A stretch of 64,000 nucleotides of DNA from Oscillospiraceae bacterium (GTDB lineage: Bacteria; Bacillota; Clostridia; Oscillospirales; Oscillospiraceae), in the NCBI GenBank assembly GCA_017434755.1, contig JAFRER010000003.1:186001-250000 (forward strand). The letters run 5' to 3'. The notes beneath the pieces are model-generated. The model saw only the letters and a list, made by a program, of their open reading frames with translations, was not told where the DNA came from and did no database searches. This document shows positions 16,379 through 25,760 of this stretch, in pieces. A program made the position numbers and the translations under genes. Each line of letters opens with the position of its first letter. Position 1 is the first letter of the stretch.

Positions 16379-17314
16379 TTATGCTTTGCCGTCGCAGCCG
16401 AGAACGTCGGTGATCTTATGCATGACCATCGATTTGATCGCCGCCCTTGCAGGTTTCAGATACTGACGCGGGTCGAAGTGATCCGGATGCTCGGCAAAGT
16501 ACTGTCTGATGCAGGCAGTCATTGCCAGTCTGAGATCGGAGTCTATATTGATCTTGCAGACGGCCATCTGGGCTGCTTTTCTCAGCTCGCTCTCGGGGAT
16601 TCCGATGGCGCCGGGCATATTTCCGCCGTACTTATTGATCATCTCAACAAATTCCTGCGGAACGGAGGAAGAACCGTGGAGAACGATCGGGAAATCGGGA
16701 AGTCTCTTCCCTACTTCTTCAAGAATATCGAGTCTGAGCTTGGGATCCATGCCGGGTTTGAACTTGAAAGCACCGTGTGAAGTACCTATTGCAATTGCAA
16801 GAGAATCGCATCCGGTACGCTCCACGAACTCCTGAACATCCTCAGGTCTGGTGTAGGAACTGTCCTCCGCGGAAACATTGACTTCATCTTCGATTCCGGC
16901 AAGTGTTCCGAGTTCGGCTTCCACCACGACACCATGATCGTGAGCATACTCGACGACCTGTCTTGTCAGAGCGATATTATCCTCGAAGGATTTGGATGAA
17001 GCGTCGATCATGACGGAAGTGAATCCTCCGTCGATGCAGGATTTGCAGAGCTCGAAGCTGTCACCATGGTCGAGGTGAAGCGCTATCGGCAGACCTGTCT
17101 CGATTACGGCAGCCTCAACGAGCTTCATCAGATAGGTATGATTGGCATAAGCTCTGGCACCCTTGGAGACCTGCAGGATCAGCGGCGCATTGAGCTCTTT
17201 GGCCGCTTCGGTTATTCCCTGAACGATCTCCATGTTATTCACGTTGAACGCACCGACCGCATAATGGCCGTCGTATGCTTTTTTGAACATCTCTTTCGTT
17301 GTTACCAGTGGCAT
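16379..17314 (-). CDS. fba: Class II fructose-bisphosphate aldolase
   Basis: 311 residues. Zinc-dependent aldolase of glycolysis and gluconeogenesis. Seen are the N-terminal MPLVTTKEMFKKA, the zinc site start LHLDHGDSFE (class II signature), the second metal region EAELGTLAGIED, and VLHGSSSVP. ATG 17314 is chosen since GGAGG stands nine bases upstream. It has its own promoter and terminator and is monocistronic. Confidence 0.96.
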   Translation of the reverse strand: MPLVTTKEMFKKAYDGHYAVGAFNVNNMEIVQGITEAAKELNAPLILQVSKGARAYANHTYLMKLVEAAVIETGLPIALHLDHGDSFELCKSCIDGGFTSVMIDASSKSFEDNIALTRQVVEYAHDHGVVVEAELGTLAGIEDEVNVSAEDSSYTRPEDVQEFVERTGCDSLAIAIGTSHGAFKFKPGMDPKLRLDILEEVGKRLPDFPIVLHGSSSVPQEFVEMINKYGGNMPGAIGIPESELRKAAQMAVCKINIDSDLRLAMTACIRQYFAEHPDHFDPRQYLKPARAAIKSMVMHKITDVLGCDGKA

Positions 17315-17361
17315 TTGCATTATCCTCCAATTAAAGAATATCAAATTGATTTACGCACAGT

Positions 17362-17390
17362 ATTATAATATCATTTCTGCTTTTATTCAA
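17362..17390 (-). promoter_or_regulatory. Sigma-A promoter of fba
   Basis: TTGAAT (17390-17385), 17-base spacer, TATAAT (17367-17362), about 48 bases before the fba ATG. Confidence 0.8.
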
Positions 17391-17434
17391 TGCTTACATT
17401 TGAGAAATTACAGATTCCGTTTCCGCAAGGGATA

Positions 17435-19780
17435 TCATTTCTTATGCATGTATATAGAAGCCGCTTTCAGCATGAGCTTTTTGGGACCGGTTGAAGAAAA
17501 ACGGATCTCAACCAGATAGTCCCCTCCCATCGGCTTCATCGATGTGATGACCCCTTCACCGAATGCTCTGTGTACGACCTCATCGCCTACCGCATAATCA
17601 GCCTTAGGTGCCGGCTGCGGACGGAGTGTTGCTTTTGCGGCGTTTTCCTTCGCTCGATCAATTATCTGCCGGACCGGTTTTCTCGCCTGATAGCCGTAAG
17701 GGTCATCGCGATTGATATCTTCCGGGCTTATCTCATTAACGAATCGGGAGACATTGTTTACTGTGGTTCGTCCGAAGATCATACGCTGTCTGGCGGCAGA
17801 GATATAAAGTTCCCTCTTTGCCCGGGTAATTGCCACATAGCACAGACGTCTCTCCTCTTCCAGCTCATCCGGGTCTCCGATCGCTCTTATACCCGGAAAC
17901 ACGGTCTCTTCCATGCCTACAAGGTAAACATTCCTAAACTCAAGGCCTTTGGAACTGTGAACAGTCATAAGAAGGACGCAGTCTGTATCATCGCTTATAC
18001 TGTCCGTATCTGTGTATAAAGCAACATCGGCAAGAAATCCTTCCAGCGATGTATCTCCTGTTTCCCTGATATATGTCAGAATATTGGTCTTGAGTTCTTT
18101 AACATTTTCGATCCTGGAAGCGTCTTCGATCGTATTCTTAACTTCCAAAGCCCGAATGTAGCCTGTTTTATCGATCATTTCATCGAAAAACACATCGGCC
18201 GGATTGTTTTCGGAAAATGCCTTCAGGTCAAGGATAAGCTTGGTAAAAGGCTCGAATTTTGCCTTCAGACGCTTCAGATCCGGATAATTATCCATGTTCT
18301 GCAGAACATCGAATATCGCGCAGTTGTTTTCAGCAGCGGTCTGTCTCACCAGATCCAGACTTCTGTCCCCTATTCCACGAACGGGAACATTGATAATTCT
18401 GCTGAGTCTGAGATCATCGGACAGAGAGGATACAAGGCACATGTACGACAGGACATCCTTGATCTCCGCTCTGTCGAAGAATCTGGTCCCGCCTATGACC
18501 TTATAAGGTATTCCACGCCGTTTCAATGCATATTCAAACTGGTTGGACTGCGCGTTCATCCTGTACAGGATGGCATTATCACTCCAGGAGCCTCCTCTGT
18601 CGATAGAACGGAGGATGCGGGAGGCAACCAGGTCCGCCTCTTCCCTTTCGTCATCCGCAACCGATACATTGACAAGGTCTCCGGTACCGTTATTTGTCCA
18701 AAGGGTCTTTCCTTTCCTTCCGATATTATTGCTGATAACGGAATTGGCAGCGGAAAGGATGTGTTCGGTGCTTCTGTAATTCTGTTCAAGTCTGATCGTT
18801 CGGCAGTTTGAATACTGAGATTCAAAGGACAGGATGTTTTCTATATTCGCTCCGCGGAACTTATAGATGCTCTGATCATCGTCCCCAACAACGCAGAGAT
18901 TGCCGTTGCCGCATAGCAGCGACGAAAGAAGATACTGCAGATGGTTCGTATCCTGATATTCATCGATGAGGATGTATCTGAATCGCCTCTGCCAGTATTC
19001 TCTTGCCTCCGGATACTCTCGCAGGATCTTCACCGTATTGGCGATCAGATCGTCAAAATCCATTGCATTTGCAGTGAATGCACGCCTGTTGTATTCCGCA
19101 TAGACGGCAGCATATTTGGTTTTTCTGAAATCATTGAACGTTCTTGCGGTGCTCTCATACTCCGACGGAGAGACTTCGCTGTTCTTCAATCCGCTGATCT
19201 CCCATGCTATCGCTTTCGGATTGAAATCCTTGCTGTCGATATCCAGATCCTTTTCGATTTTCTTTATCAGAGAGAGTGTGTCATCCGTATCATAGATCGT
19301 GAAATTGGACTGATAACCGAGCAGTTCCGCATCCCTGCGCAGAATGCGCACGCAGGCCGAATGAAAGGTACAGGCCCATATGTCATCGGCAGTTTCCCCG
19401 AGTTTCCTCGCGAGCCTTGATTTGAGCTCTGCCGCAGCTTTGTTGGTGAACGTGATGGCGAGGATCCTCCAAGGATCGACTTTGACGTATGCACAGAGTT
19501 CTTCCGCTTCATGACCGCCGTTCCGGAGCGTTTTCAGATCTTTCGGCTCTGCATCTGACGGGATCTCGCTGCAGTCTGAAGCTCTGCCGTATTTGATAAG
19601 GTTTGCGATCCGGTTTATCAGTACGGTGGTCTTCCCGCTTCCCGCACCGGCGAGGATCAGCAGCGGGCCTTCCGTTGCAAGCGCGGCCTCGAGCTGTTTT
19701 TCGTTGAGAAACGAAAAATCCTTCGCGATGACCTTAAGCCTCAGAGACAGGTATTCTTTTTTTTCTGATTCATTGAGCAT
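17435..19780 (-). CDS. pcrA: UvrD/PcrA-type DNA helicase
   Basis: 781 residues, superfamily 1A. Motif I AGAGSGKTTV, motif Ia AITFTNKAA, motif II LIDEYQDTN, motif III VVGDDDQSIYKFRGA, the QNYRST block, and motif VI VAITRAKREL. The C-terminal PcrA tail with GEGVITSMKP, which binds RNA polymerase in PcrA, is present. About 35 extra residues lie between motifs I and Ia. ATG 19780 follows AAAGGG. valS ends 65 bases upstream with a hairpin between. Acts in nucleotide-excision repair and removal of stalled polymerase. Confidence 0.95.
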   Translation of the reverse strand: MLNESEKKEYLSLRLKVIAKDFSFLNEKQLEAALATEGPLLILAGAGSGKTTVLINRIANLIKYGRASDCSEIPSDAEPKDLKTLRNGGHEAEELCAYVKVDPWRILAITFTNKAAAELKSRLARKLGETADDIWACTFHSACVRILRRDAELLGYQSNFTIYDTDDTLSLIKKIEKDLDIDSKDFNPKAIAWEISGLKNSEVSPSEYESTARTFNDFRKTKYAAVYAEYNRRAFTANAMDFDDLIANTVKILREYPEAREYWQRRFRYILIDEYQDTNHLQYLLSSLLCGNGNLCVVGDDDQSIYKFRGANIENILSFESQYSNCRTIRLEQNYRSTEHILSAANSVISNNIGRKGKTLWTNNGTGDLVNVSVADDEREEADLVASRILRSIDRGGSWSDNAILYRMNAQSNQFEYALKRRGIPYKVIGGTRFFDRAEIKDVLSYMCLVSSLSDDLRLSRIINVPVRGIGDRSLDLVRQTAAENNCAIFDVLQNMDNYPDLKRLKAKFEPFTKLILDLKAFSENNPADVFFDEMIDKTGYIRALEVKNTIEDASRIENVKELKTNILTYIRETGDTSLEGFLADVALYTDTDSISDDTDCVLLMTVHSSKGLEFRNVYLVGMEETVFPGIRAIGDPDELEEERRLCYVAITRAKRELYISAARQRMIFGRTTVNNVSRFVNEISPEDINRDDPYGYQARKPVRQIIDRAKENAAKATLRPQPAPKADYAVGDEVVHRAFGEGVITSMKPMGGDYLVEIRFSSTGPKKLMLKAASIYMHKK

Positions 19781-19811
19781 TGCTATACCCTTTATATGGT
19801 TTACATCATAT

Positions 19812-19838
19812 GGAGCAGCAGGTTTTATCTGCTGCTCC
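19812..19838 (-). other. Intercistronic hairpin between valS and pcrA
   Basis: Ten-base GC-rich perfect stem (19812-19821 with 19829-19838), seven-base loop, directly after the valS stop. No T run follows on the minus strand, so it is more likely a processing or stabilising element than an efficient terminator. Confidence 0.55.
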
Positions 19839-19845
19839 ACGGTTA

Positions 19846-22473
19846 TTATAGGGATTTCAACTCCGTGAGACTCTGTCTGAGATTCACGATCAGTGCCTCA
19901 AGTCTGCTCTTCTTCTCTCTTTCCGCGTTTACTACGCTCTCAGGGGCCCTGGAAACAAAGTTTTCATTGGAGAGCTTCTTGATCTGACCTTCGAGCAGCA
20001 TCTCGGATTTATCCAGCTCTTTCTGGATCCTCTCGATCTCTTTTTCTACGTCAACGAGCTCCTGCAGCGGAATGAATATTCTCGCATTGTCCGTCGAAAC
20101 ATTGACCATCTTTTCGGAGTTATCCGGGATCTCTCTGCTGACGGAAACACTTTCGGCATAAGCAAGCTTCCTGATGAGCAGCGAACTGTCCACAAAGATC
20201 GAGGCGGTCTCTGAAACGATAAAGAGATGTGTCTTTTTAGAGGGAGGCACGTTCATCTCGGCTCTGCGGGCCCTGACGGCTTTGATCGCATCCATTACAG
20301 CCTCAAAAGCATGTTCTTCCTCCGAGAAATCGAGCGAAACGGAATAAACCGGATAATCCTCGGTCATCAGTGCTTCGCCTTCGTGCGGCAGAGACTGCCA
20401 GATCTCCTCGGTGATAAACGGCATGAAGGGATGGAGCAGCTTGAGGATATCGTTCAGCACATAGAGCAGCACCTTCTGCGCCGACTCTTTGGAAGCAGCG
20501 TCATCCCCGTTCAGTCTCGGCTTTGTAATCTCGATGTACCAGTCGCAGTAGGAATCCCATATGAAGTCATATATCTTCCCTGCCGCGACGCCGAGCTCGA
20601 AGTTGTCCATATTGGTGTTAACTTCGCTGATGACGGAATTGAGCTTCGAAAGGATCCACTTATCCTCCAGCTCAAGCTTCTCAGGCAGCTCGTTCTTCTC
20701 GATGGAGAGGTTCATCATCACGAAACGGGAAGCGTTCCAAAGCTTGTTGCAGAAGTTTCGCATAGCCTCGCACTTCTCAACATAGAAACGCATATCATTG
20801 CCCGGCGAGTTGCCTGTAATGAGATTGAAACGCAGCGCATCGGCACCGTATGCCTCGATCATATCGAGCGGATCGATGCCGTTTCCGAGAGACTTGGACA
20901 TCTTTCTGCCAAGGCTGTCGCGTACAAGACCATGGATGAACACCGTCTTGAACGGCTCTTCATCGATCTGCTCCATAGCGGAGAAGATCATCCTTGCGAC
21001 CCAGAAAAAGATGATGTCATAGCCGGTGACCATAACCGATGTCGGATACCAGTAGCCGATCGTATCGGTCTTTTCAGGCCAGCCCATCGTGGAGAACGGC
21101 CAGAGCGCAGACGAGAACCATGTATCAAGAACATCTTCGTCACGAACGATGTTCTTTGAATGGCAGGCTGAGCATTCCGTCGCATCCTGCCGTGACACGG
21201 TGATGGCTCCGCAGTCGCTGCAGTACCACGCAGGGATCTGATGACCCCACCACAACTGTCTGGAAATACACCAGTCGTGCACGTTCTCCATCCAGTTCAG
21301 GTATGTCTTTGTAAACCTTTCCGGCACAAATTTGATCCTGCCGTCTTTCACGACATCGATCGCTTTTTTTGCGAGCGGTTTCATCTTCACGAACCACTGC
21401 GGGCTGATAAGCGGCTCAACGACCGTTCCGCATCTGTAACAGCAGCCAACATTGTGGCTGTAGTCCTCGACTTTCACGAGGTAGCCCTGCTCCTCGAGAT
21501 CCTTTACGATCCTGTCTCTGCATTCGTATCTGTCGAGACCGTCATAAACGCCGCCGTTGATGATTTTTGCCTCTTCGTCGATGACCTGGACCTGTTCGAG
21601 ATTATGACGCAGACCCACTTCATAGTCATTCGGGTCATGGCAGGGCGTCATCTTGACGGCGCCGGTCCCGAAATCGAGCTCAACATAATCATCGGCAATG
21701 ATCGGGAGCTTTCTGCCAACAAGAGGAAGTATCGCGTTCTTCCCGAGCAGGTGCGCGTATCTCTCGTCCTTCGGGTTGACCGCCACACCGGTGTCACCGA
21801 GCATTGTCTCAGGTCTGGTCGTGGCGATGATGAATTCCTCATCGGAATCCTCGATCGGATAGCGGATATGCCAGAAATGTCCGGCGATGTCCTTGTATTC
21901 CACCTCCGCGTCGGAAAGCGCGGTGCGGCAATGGGGACACCAGTTGATTATCCTCTTGCCCTTGTAGATAAGGCCCTTCTCATACAGATCGCAGAAGGTC
22001 TCTCTGACGGCTCTGGCGCAGACATCGTCCATGGTGAATCTGTTTCTGTCCCAGTCGCATGAGACGCCGAGCTTCATCTGCTGTTCAACGATCTTATCGC
22101 CGTACTTCCCTTTCCATTCCCAGACGCGGTCAAGGAATTTCTCCCTGCCGAGATCATAGCGCGTCATATGATCTTCTTTCCGGAGAACTTCCTCAACCTT
22201 TATCTGCGTGGCGATTCCGGCATGATCAACACCGGGAAGCCAAAGAGCGGAATAGCCCTGCATTCTTTTGTATCTTGTGAGGATATCCTGCAGTGTCGCG
22301 TCGAGCGCATGACCCATGTGCAGCTGACCCGTGACATTGGGAGGAGGCATAACGATCGAAAAAGGCTTTTTGTCCTTATCGATGACCGCTTTGAAGAAGC
22401 CGCCTTTCATCCAGAAATCATAGATCTTGCTCTCCACTGCTTTCGGATCATAGACTTTCGGTAGTTCTTTCAT
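19846..22473 (-). CDS. valS: Valyl-tRNA synthetase
   Basis: 875 residues. Class I synthetase: HIGH motif as [13 protein letters not shown] as KMSKSLG, the editing domain ([15 protein letters not shown]) and the C-terminal anticodon-binding and coiled-coil arms ending at [14 protein letters not shown] 22473 has AGGAGAT upstream; upstream in-frame codons belong to the T-box leader. Expression is controlled by uncharged tRNA-Val through that leader. Confidence 0.98.
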   Translation of the reverse strand: MKELPKVYDPKAVESKIYDFWMKGGFFKAVIDKDKKPFSIVMPPPNVTGQLHMGHALDATLQDILTRYKRMQGYSALWLPGVDHAGIATQIKVEEVLRKEDHMTRYDLGREKFLDRVWEWKGKYGDKIVEQQMKLGVSCDWDRNRFTMDDVCARAVRETFCDLYEKGLIYKGKRIINWCPHCRTALSDAEVEYKDIAGHFWHIRYPIEDSDEEFIIATTRPETMLGDTGVAVNPKDERYAHLLGKNAILPLVGRKLPIIADDYVELDFGTGAVKMTPCHDPNDYEVGLRHNLEQVQVIDEEAKIINGGVYDGLDRYECRDRIVKDLEEQGYLVKVEDYSHNVGCCYRCGTVVEPLISPQWFVKMKPLAKKAIDVVKDGRIKFVPERFTKTYLNWMENVHDWCISRQLWWGHQIPAWYCSDCGAITVSRQDATECSACHSKNIVRDEDVLDTWFSSALWPFSTMGWPEKTDTIGYWYPTSVMVTGYDIIFFWVARMIFSAMEQIDEEPFKTVFIHGLVRDSLGRKMSKSLGNGIDPLDMIEAYGADALRFNLITGNSPGNDMRFYVEKCEAMRNFCNKLWNASRFVMMNLSIEKNELPEKLELEDKWILSKLNSVISEVNTNMDNFELGVAAGKIYDFIWDSYCDWYIEITKPRLNGDDAASKESAQKVLLYVLNDILKLLHPFMPFITEEIWQSLPHEGEALMTEDYPVYSVSLDFSEEEHAFEAVMDAIKAVRARRAEMNVPPSKKTHLFIVSETASIFVDSSLLIRKLAYAESVSVSREIPDNSEKMVNVSTDNARIFIPLQELVDVEKEIERIQKELDKSEMLLEGQIKKLSNENFVSRAPESVVNAEREKKSRLEALIVNLRQSLTELKSL

Positions 22474-22721
22474 AATATGATCTCCTGAAAAACATACGCC
22501 CCGAAGCAAAGCTTCAGGGCGTGAATATACCGCGGTACCACCTGAATTCCGTACACAGTACGGCACTCAATACCATTAACGCTGATACACGTCCGGAACT
22601 ACTGTACTTTCATCCCGGAAACTCGGGGCCGACCTTCAACAGCTGTCATTGAGCATTCACACCAGACATGCCCTCTCTGAAAACGACTGACCGTTTACTC
22701 CTGCCCGTCACAGTTTTTTCT
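22474..22721 (-). promoter_or_regulatory. T-box riboswitch of valS
   Basis: The leader holds the T-box sequence GGTGGTACCGCGG (within 22530-22546), followed by a terminator stem (22496-22522) with TTTTT on the minus strand, and an upstream stem I region with AGAGAG and GGTGTGAATG elements. The likely specifier is GTC (Val) in the stretch GAAGGTCGGC near 22630. Uncharged tRNA-Val should favour the antiterminator that includes the T-box bases. The specifier was placed by eye. Confidence 0.92.
22496..22522 (-). terminator. Terminator of the valS T-box leader
   Basis: Long GC-rich hairpin with T run at 22493-22489 on the minus strand, competing with the antiterminator. Confidence 0.88.
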
Positions 22722-22727
22722 TGTGAA

Positions 22728-22756
22728 AGTATAATAAATAATGAATCCTTTGTCAA
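22728..22756 (-). promoter_or_regulatory. Sigma-A promoter of the valS T-box transcript
   Basis: TTGACA (22756-22751), 17-base spacer, TATACT (22733-22728), with transcription expected from about 22721. Confidence 0.85.
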
Positions 22757-22804
22757 TACAAACAAATATCATATCGGAAATTTGTTCAAAGCAGACGAAA
22801 ACAG

Positions 22805-22833
22805 TTGTTTTTAACTTTTCCATCCATTATAAT
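22805..22833 (+). promoter_or_regulatory. Sigma-A promoter of glnS
   Basis: TTGTTT (22805-22810), 17-base spacer, TATAAT (22828-22833), about 30 bases before the glnS ATG. No T-box is present on this side. Confidence 0.6.
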
Positions 22834-22862
22834 CAGAAGCATCCTTATTGTTGGGAGCAGTT

Positions 22863-24545
22863 ATGGAAGAAAACAGAAACTTTATCCAGACATATATCGA
22901 AGAGGACCTTTCCGAGGGGAACCGTTGCTACGGCATGCAGGTCCATACGCGTTTTCCGCCCGAACCGAACGGCTATCTGCATATAGGCCACTGCAAGGCT
23001 CTTACGATCGATTTCGGAACCGCGGAAAAATTCGGCGGCATATGCAATCTCAGAATGGACGATACGAATCCGGCCAAAGAGGACTCGGAGTATGTCGACG
23101 CCATCCAGGAAGATATCCACTGGCTCGGTTTCGACTGGGGAGATCGCTTTTTTTACGGTTCCGATTACTTCGAGAAAACCTATGAACTGGCTGTCGAACT
23201 GATCAAAAAGGGTCTTGCGTATGTCTGCGAGCTCACACCCGAGCAGTTCAGGGAGTATCGCGGCGACACGACCCGCCCCGCCGTCAGCCCCTGGAGAGAC
23301 AGGCCTGTTGAAGAGAGCCTCGAGCTGTTTGAACGGATGAAGAACGGCGAATTCGAGGAAGGCAGATATACGCTCAGAGCTAAGATCGACCTCACAAGCG
23401 GAAACTTCAATATGAGAGACCCGGTGCTCTACAGGATCCGCTATATCGAGCACCACAGGCAGGGCACAAAATGGTGCATCTTCCCGATGTACGATTTTGC
23501 CCATCCTATCCAGGACGCTCTTGAAGGGATCACACATTCCCTCTGCTCTCTTGAATATGAGGCCCACAGACCGCTTTATGACTGGGTCGTATCCAATGTC
23601 TCCATTCCCGGCATAAAGCCGAGACAGATCGAATTTGCCCGTTTAAACATCAACTATACCGTGATGTCAAAGAGAAAACTCAGATATCTCGTCGATCATG
23701 GCATCGTTTCCGGCTGGAACGATCCCAGAATGCCGACTCTGTGCGGATTGCGCCGCAGAGGCTATACCTCACGCTCCATCCGGGATTTTTGTGAGAGGAT
23801 CGGCGTTTCGAAGGTCGACTCGACCGTTGACTGGGCCCTGCTTGAAAGCTGCCTGAGAGATGATCTGAATGAAAACGCCCGGCGTCTGATGGCTGTGATC
23901 GATCCGGTGAAGCTCGTTATCACGAACTATCCCGAAGGCAAGATTGAGATGCTGCCGGTTGAAAACAATCCTGTCCGTCCGGAAACAGGAACAAGAGAAG
24001 TGTCTTTCTCAAAGTATCTATGGGTCGAGGCTGATGATTTCAGTGAGACGCAGATACCCAAGTTCAAAAGGCTCTTCCCCGGCAACGAAGTCAGGCTCAA
24101 AGGCGCTTATGTGATCACCTGCACCGGTTTCAATAAAGATGAGAACGGGAATGTCACCGAAATACTGTGTGAATATCAGCCTGACAGCCGCGGCGGCGAT
24201 CCTGCTGACGGGCATAAGGTCAGGGGCGCTACCATACACTGGGTAAATGCGCTTGACTGCGTGGATGCTCAGATCAATCTGTACAGTTATCTTTTCTCGG
24301 ATCCCGATCCCGACGGGAGCGGAAAGGATTATATCGACTGCATCAATCCCGACAGCCTCAAAGTCGTCGAAAACTGCAAGATCGAATCCTCCGTGAAACA
24401 GTATGCCATCCCCGACAGAAGCTCCGATTCCCTCTCCTTCCAGTTCATCAGGCAGGGATACTTCTGTGTTGATAATGTCGACTCCAGGCCCGATCATATG
24501 GTGTTCAACAGATCAGTCGCATTGAAGGACAGCTATAAGAAATAA
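22863..24545 (+). CDS. glnS: Glutaminyl-tRNA synthetase
   Basis: 560 residues. Class I synthetase of the GlnRS type: RFPPEPNGYLHIGHCKA (HIGH), VMSKRKLRYL (KMSKS equivalent), followed by the two beta-barrel anticodon-binding domains rather than the helical domain of bacterial GluRS. ATG 22863 follows GGGAGC. GlnRS charges tRNA-Gln directly; many Firmicutes lack it and use GatCAB transamidation, so its presence points to a lineage that acquired GlnRS. No YqeY-type C-terminal extension is seen. Confidence 0.95.
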   Translation: MEENRNFIQTYIEEDLSEGNRCYGMQVHTRFPPEPNGYLHIGHCKALTIDFGTAEKFGGICNLRMDDTNPAKEDSEYVDAIQEDIHWLGFDWGDRFFYGSDYFEKTYELAVELIKKGLAYVCELTPEQFREYRGDTTRPAVSPWRDRPVEESLELFERMKNGEFEEGRYTLRAKIDLTSGNFNMRDPVLYRIRYIEHHRQGTKWCIFPMYDFAHPIQDALEGITHSLCSLEYEAHRPLYDWVVSNVSIPGIKPRQIEFARLNINYTVMSKRKLRYLVDHGIVSGWNDPRMPTLCGLRRRGYTSRSIRDFCERIGVSKVDSTVDWALLESCLRDDLNENARRLMAVIDPVKLVITNYPEGKIEMLPVENNPVRPETGTREVSFSKYLWVEADDFSETQIPKFKRLFPGNEVRLKGAYVITCTGFNKDENGNVTEILCEYQPDSRGGDPADGHKVRGATIHWVNALDCVDAQINLYSYLFSDPDPDGSGKDYIDCINPDSLKVVENCKIESSVKQYAIPDRSSDSLSFQFIRQGYFCVDNVDSRPDHMVFNRSVALKDSYKK

Positions 24546-24565
24546 TCAACAGGTTTAAAGTCATA

Positions 24566-24594
24566 TTGACTTGATGAGACCTGTGTGCTACCAT
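24566..24594 (+). promoter_or_regulatory. Promoter of tRNA-Leu
   Basis: TTGACT (24566-24571), 17-base spacer, TACCAT (24589-24594), 13 bases before the mature 5' end of the tRNA. Confidence 0.65.
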
Positions 24595-24607
24595 TTCGGA
24601 TGCTCAG

Positions 24608-24692
24608 GCGGATATGGTGGAATTGGCAGACACGCAGGATTTAGGTTCCTGTGCTTCACCGCGTGTGGGTTCAAGTCCCACTATCCGCACCA
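24608..24692 (+). tRNA. tRNA-Leu (UAG)
   Basis: 85 bases including an encoded CCA. Acceptor stem GCGGATA pairs with TATCCGC, anticodon loop TTTAGGT gives anticodon UAG, the variable arm is long as in class II tRNAs, and the T loop GTTCAAGTC is canonical. Reads CUN leucine codons. Confidence 0.97.
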
Positions 24693-24694
24693 TT

Positions 24695-24737
24695 ACAGGG
24701 TCCGGGAGCTCCGAATGCTCTCAGACCCTTTTTTAAT
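24695..24737 (+). terminator. Terminator after tRNA-Leu
   Basis: An imperfect hairpin (AGGGTC near 24697 with GACCCT near 24726) followed by six T. Confidence 0.65.
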
Positions 24738-24752
24738 TTCAGGAGGAAAAAC

Positions 24753-25577
24753 ATGGACAGGATAAAGATCATGCAGGCCCAGATTAAAGTGCCGCAGAAT
24801 AAGGAAGACGTGAAAGAGCTGCTTGAGACGCTCTGCAGGACCGCAGCTGACGAAAAGGCCGATCTGCTCTCACTTCCGGAAATGTTCTGCTGCCCGTACC
24901 AATCCTCCCTCTTCCCTCTTTATGCCGAGCCTGAAGGCGGCCGGCTGTACTCTCTGTGTTCTGCTTTAGCAAAAGAATACGGACTGTACCTCTCTGCCGG
25001 CTCCATGCCGGAATCCGCTGACGGAAGAGTCTACAATACAGCCTATGTATTTGACCGGGCCGGAAACCAGATCGCAAAACATCGAAAGATGCATATGTTC
25101 GATATTAATATCAGGAGCGGACAGGCATTCCGGGAATCCGACACGCTGAGCCCGGGAAGCAAATCAACGGTATTTGATACCGAATTCGGAAAGATGGGTT
25201 TATGTGTCTGTTTTGACTTCCGCTTCCCGGAGCTCGGCAGGATCATGGCTGTCAATGGTGCAAAGCTTGTCTTATGCCCCGCAGCATTCAACATGACCAC
25301 AGGTCCGGCGCACTGGGAACTGATGTTCAGGGCGGAGGCCATGTTCAATCAGTATTATTGCATTGGTACGGCGCCTGCTCTTGACAGCAGCGCTTCCTAT
25401 CATTCCTGGGGCCACAGCATCGCGGTAAGCCCTTGGGGAGAAGTGATCAGCCAGATGGGTACGGAAGAAGGGCATCAGTTCGTTGAACTGGATCTTTCTT
25501 TGGCGGAATCCGTAAGATCACAGCTTCCTCTGCTTGCCAACAGGCGCACCGATGTGTATTCTCTGACAGAACTCTAA
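24753..25577 (+). CDS. Nitrilase-family amidohydrolase (omega-amidase-like)
   Basis: 274 residues. Carbon-nitrogen hydrolase fold with the Glu-Lys-Cys triad: Glu in LSLPEMFCC (about 46), Lys in AKHRKMHMFDI (about 114), Cys in LCVCFDFRFPE (about 153). The closest type by motif is the omega-amidase/NIT2 branch, which removes alpha-ketoglutaramate or repair by-products, but substrate cannot be fixed. CAGGAGG precedes the ATG. It is separated from tRNA-Leu by a terminator, so its promoter is either absent or within 24.70-24.75 kb. Confidence 0.85.
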   Translation: MDRIKIMQAQIKVPQNKEDVKELLETLCRTAADEKADLLSLPEMFCCPYQSSLFPLYAEPEGGRLYSLCSALAKEYGLYLSAGSMPESADGRVYNTAYVFDRAGNQIAKHRKMHMFDINIRSGQAFRESDTLSPGSKSTVFDTEFGKMGLCVCFDFRFPELGRIMAVNGAKLVLCPAAFNMTTGPAHWELMFRAEAMFNQYYCIGTAPALDSSASYHSWGHSIAVSPWGEVISQMGTEEGHQFVELDLSLAESVRSQLPLLANRRTDVYSLTEL

Positions 25578-25590
25578 AACGGATGAAAAG

Positions 25591-25626
25591 AAAACAGGCA
25601 GAAGCTTTTTTGCTTCTGCCTGTTTT
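25591..25626 (+). terminator. Bidirectional terminator between the nitrilase gene and tRNA-Gly
   Basis: Fifteen-base perfect stem (25591-25605 with 25612-25626), six-T loop, with T-rich tails on both strands. It serves the nitrilase-like gene on plus and tRNA-Gly on minus. Confidence 0.92.
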
Positions 25627-25633
25627 CTTTATA

Positions 25634-25709
25634 TGGAGCGGCTTACGAGGCTCGAACTCGCTACCTCCACCTTGGCAAGGTGGCGCTCTACCGGATGAGC
25701 TAAAGCCGC
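25634..25709 (-). tRNA. tRNA-Gly (GCC)
   Basis: 76 bases with encoded CCA. Acceptor GCGGCTT pairs with AAGCCGC, anticodon arm CCACC-TTGCCAA-GGTGG gives GCC, T arm with GTTCGAGCC. Reads GGC and GGU codons. Confidence 0.97.
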
Positions 25710-25723
25710 AAAACAGCATAGTT

Positions 25724-25751
25724 ATATTATCACAAAAATCGATAATGTCAA
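25724..25751 (-). promoter_or_regulatory. Promoter of tRNA-Gly
   Basis: TTGACA (25751-25746), 16-base spacer, TAATAT (25729-25724), 14 bases before the tRNA. Confidence 0.75.
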
Positions 25752-25760
25752 GTATGCTGT

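Noticed and set aside
19812-19838. Terminator after valS
   Set aside because: The hairpin is strong but lacks a T run on the minus strand, so it was listed only as an intercistronic hairpin.
20227-22062. Long antisense open frames (310 and 273 codons) within valS
   Set aside because: Shadow frames of a long conserved gene; no start signals and His/Arg-rich composition typical of reverse frames.
24571-24765. Open frame across tRNA-Leu
   Set aside because: It covers the tRNA and its terminator; the coding signal is chance.
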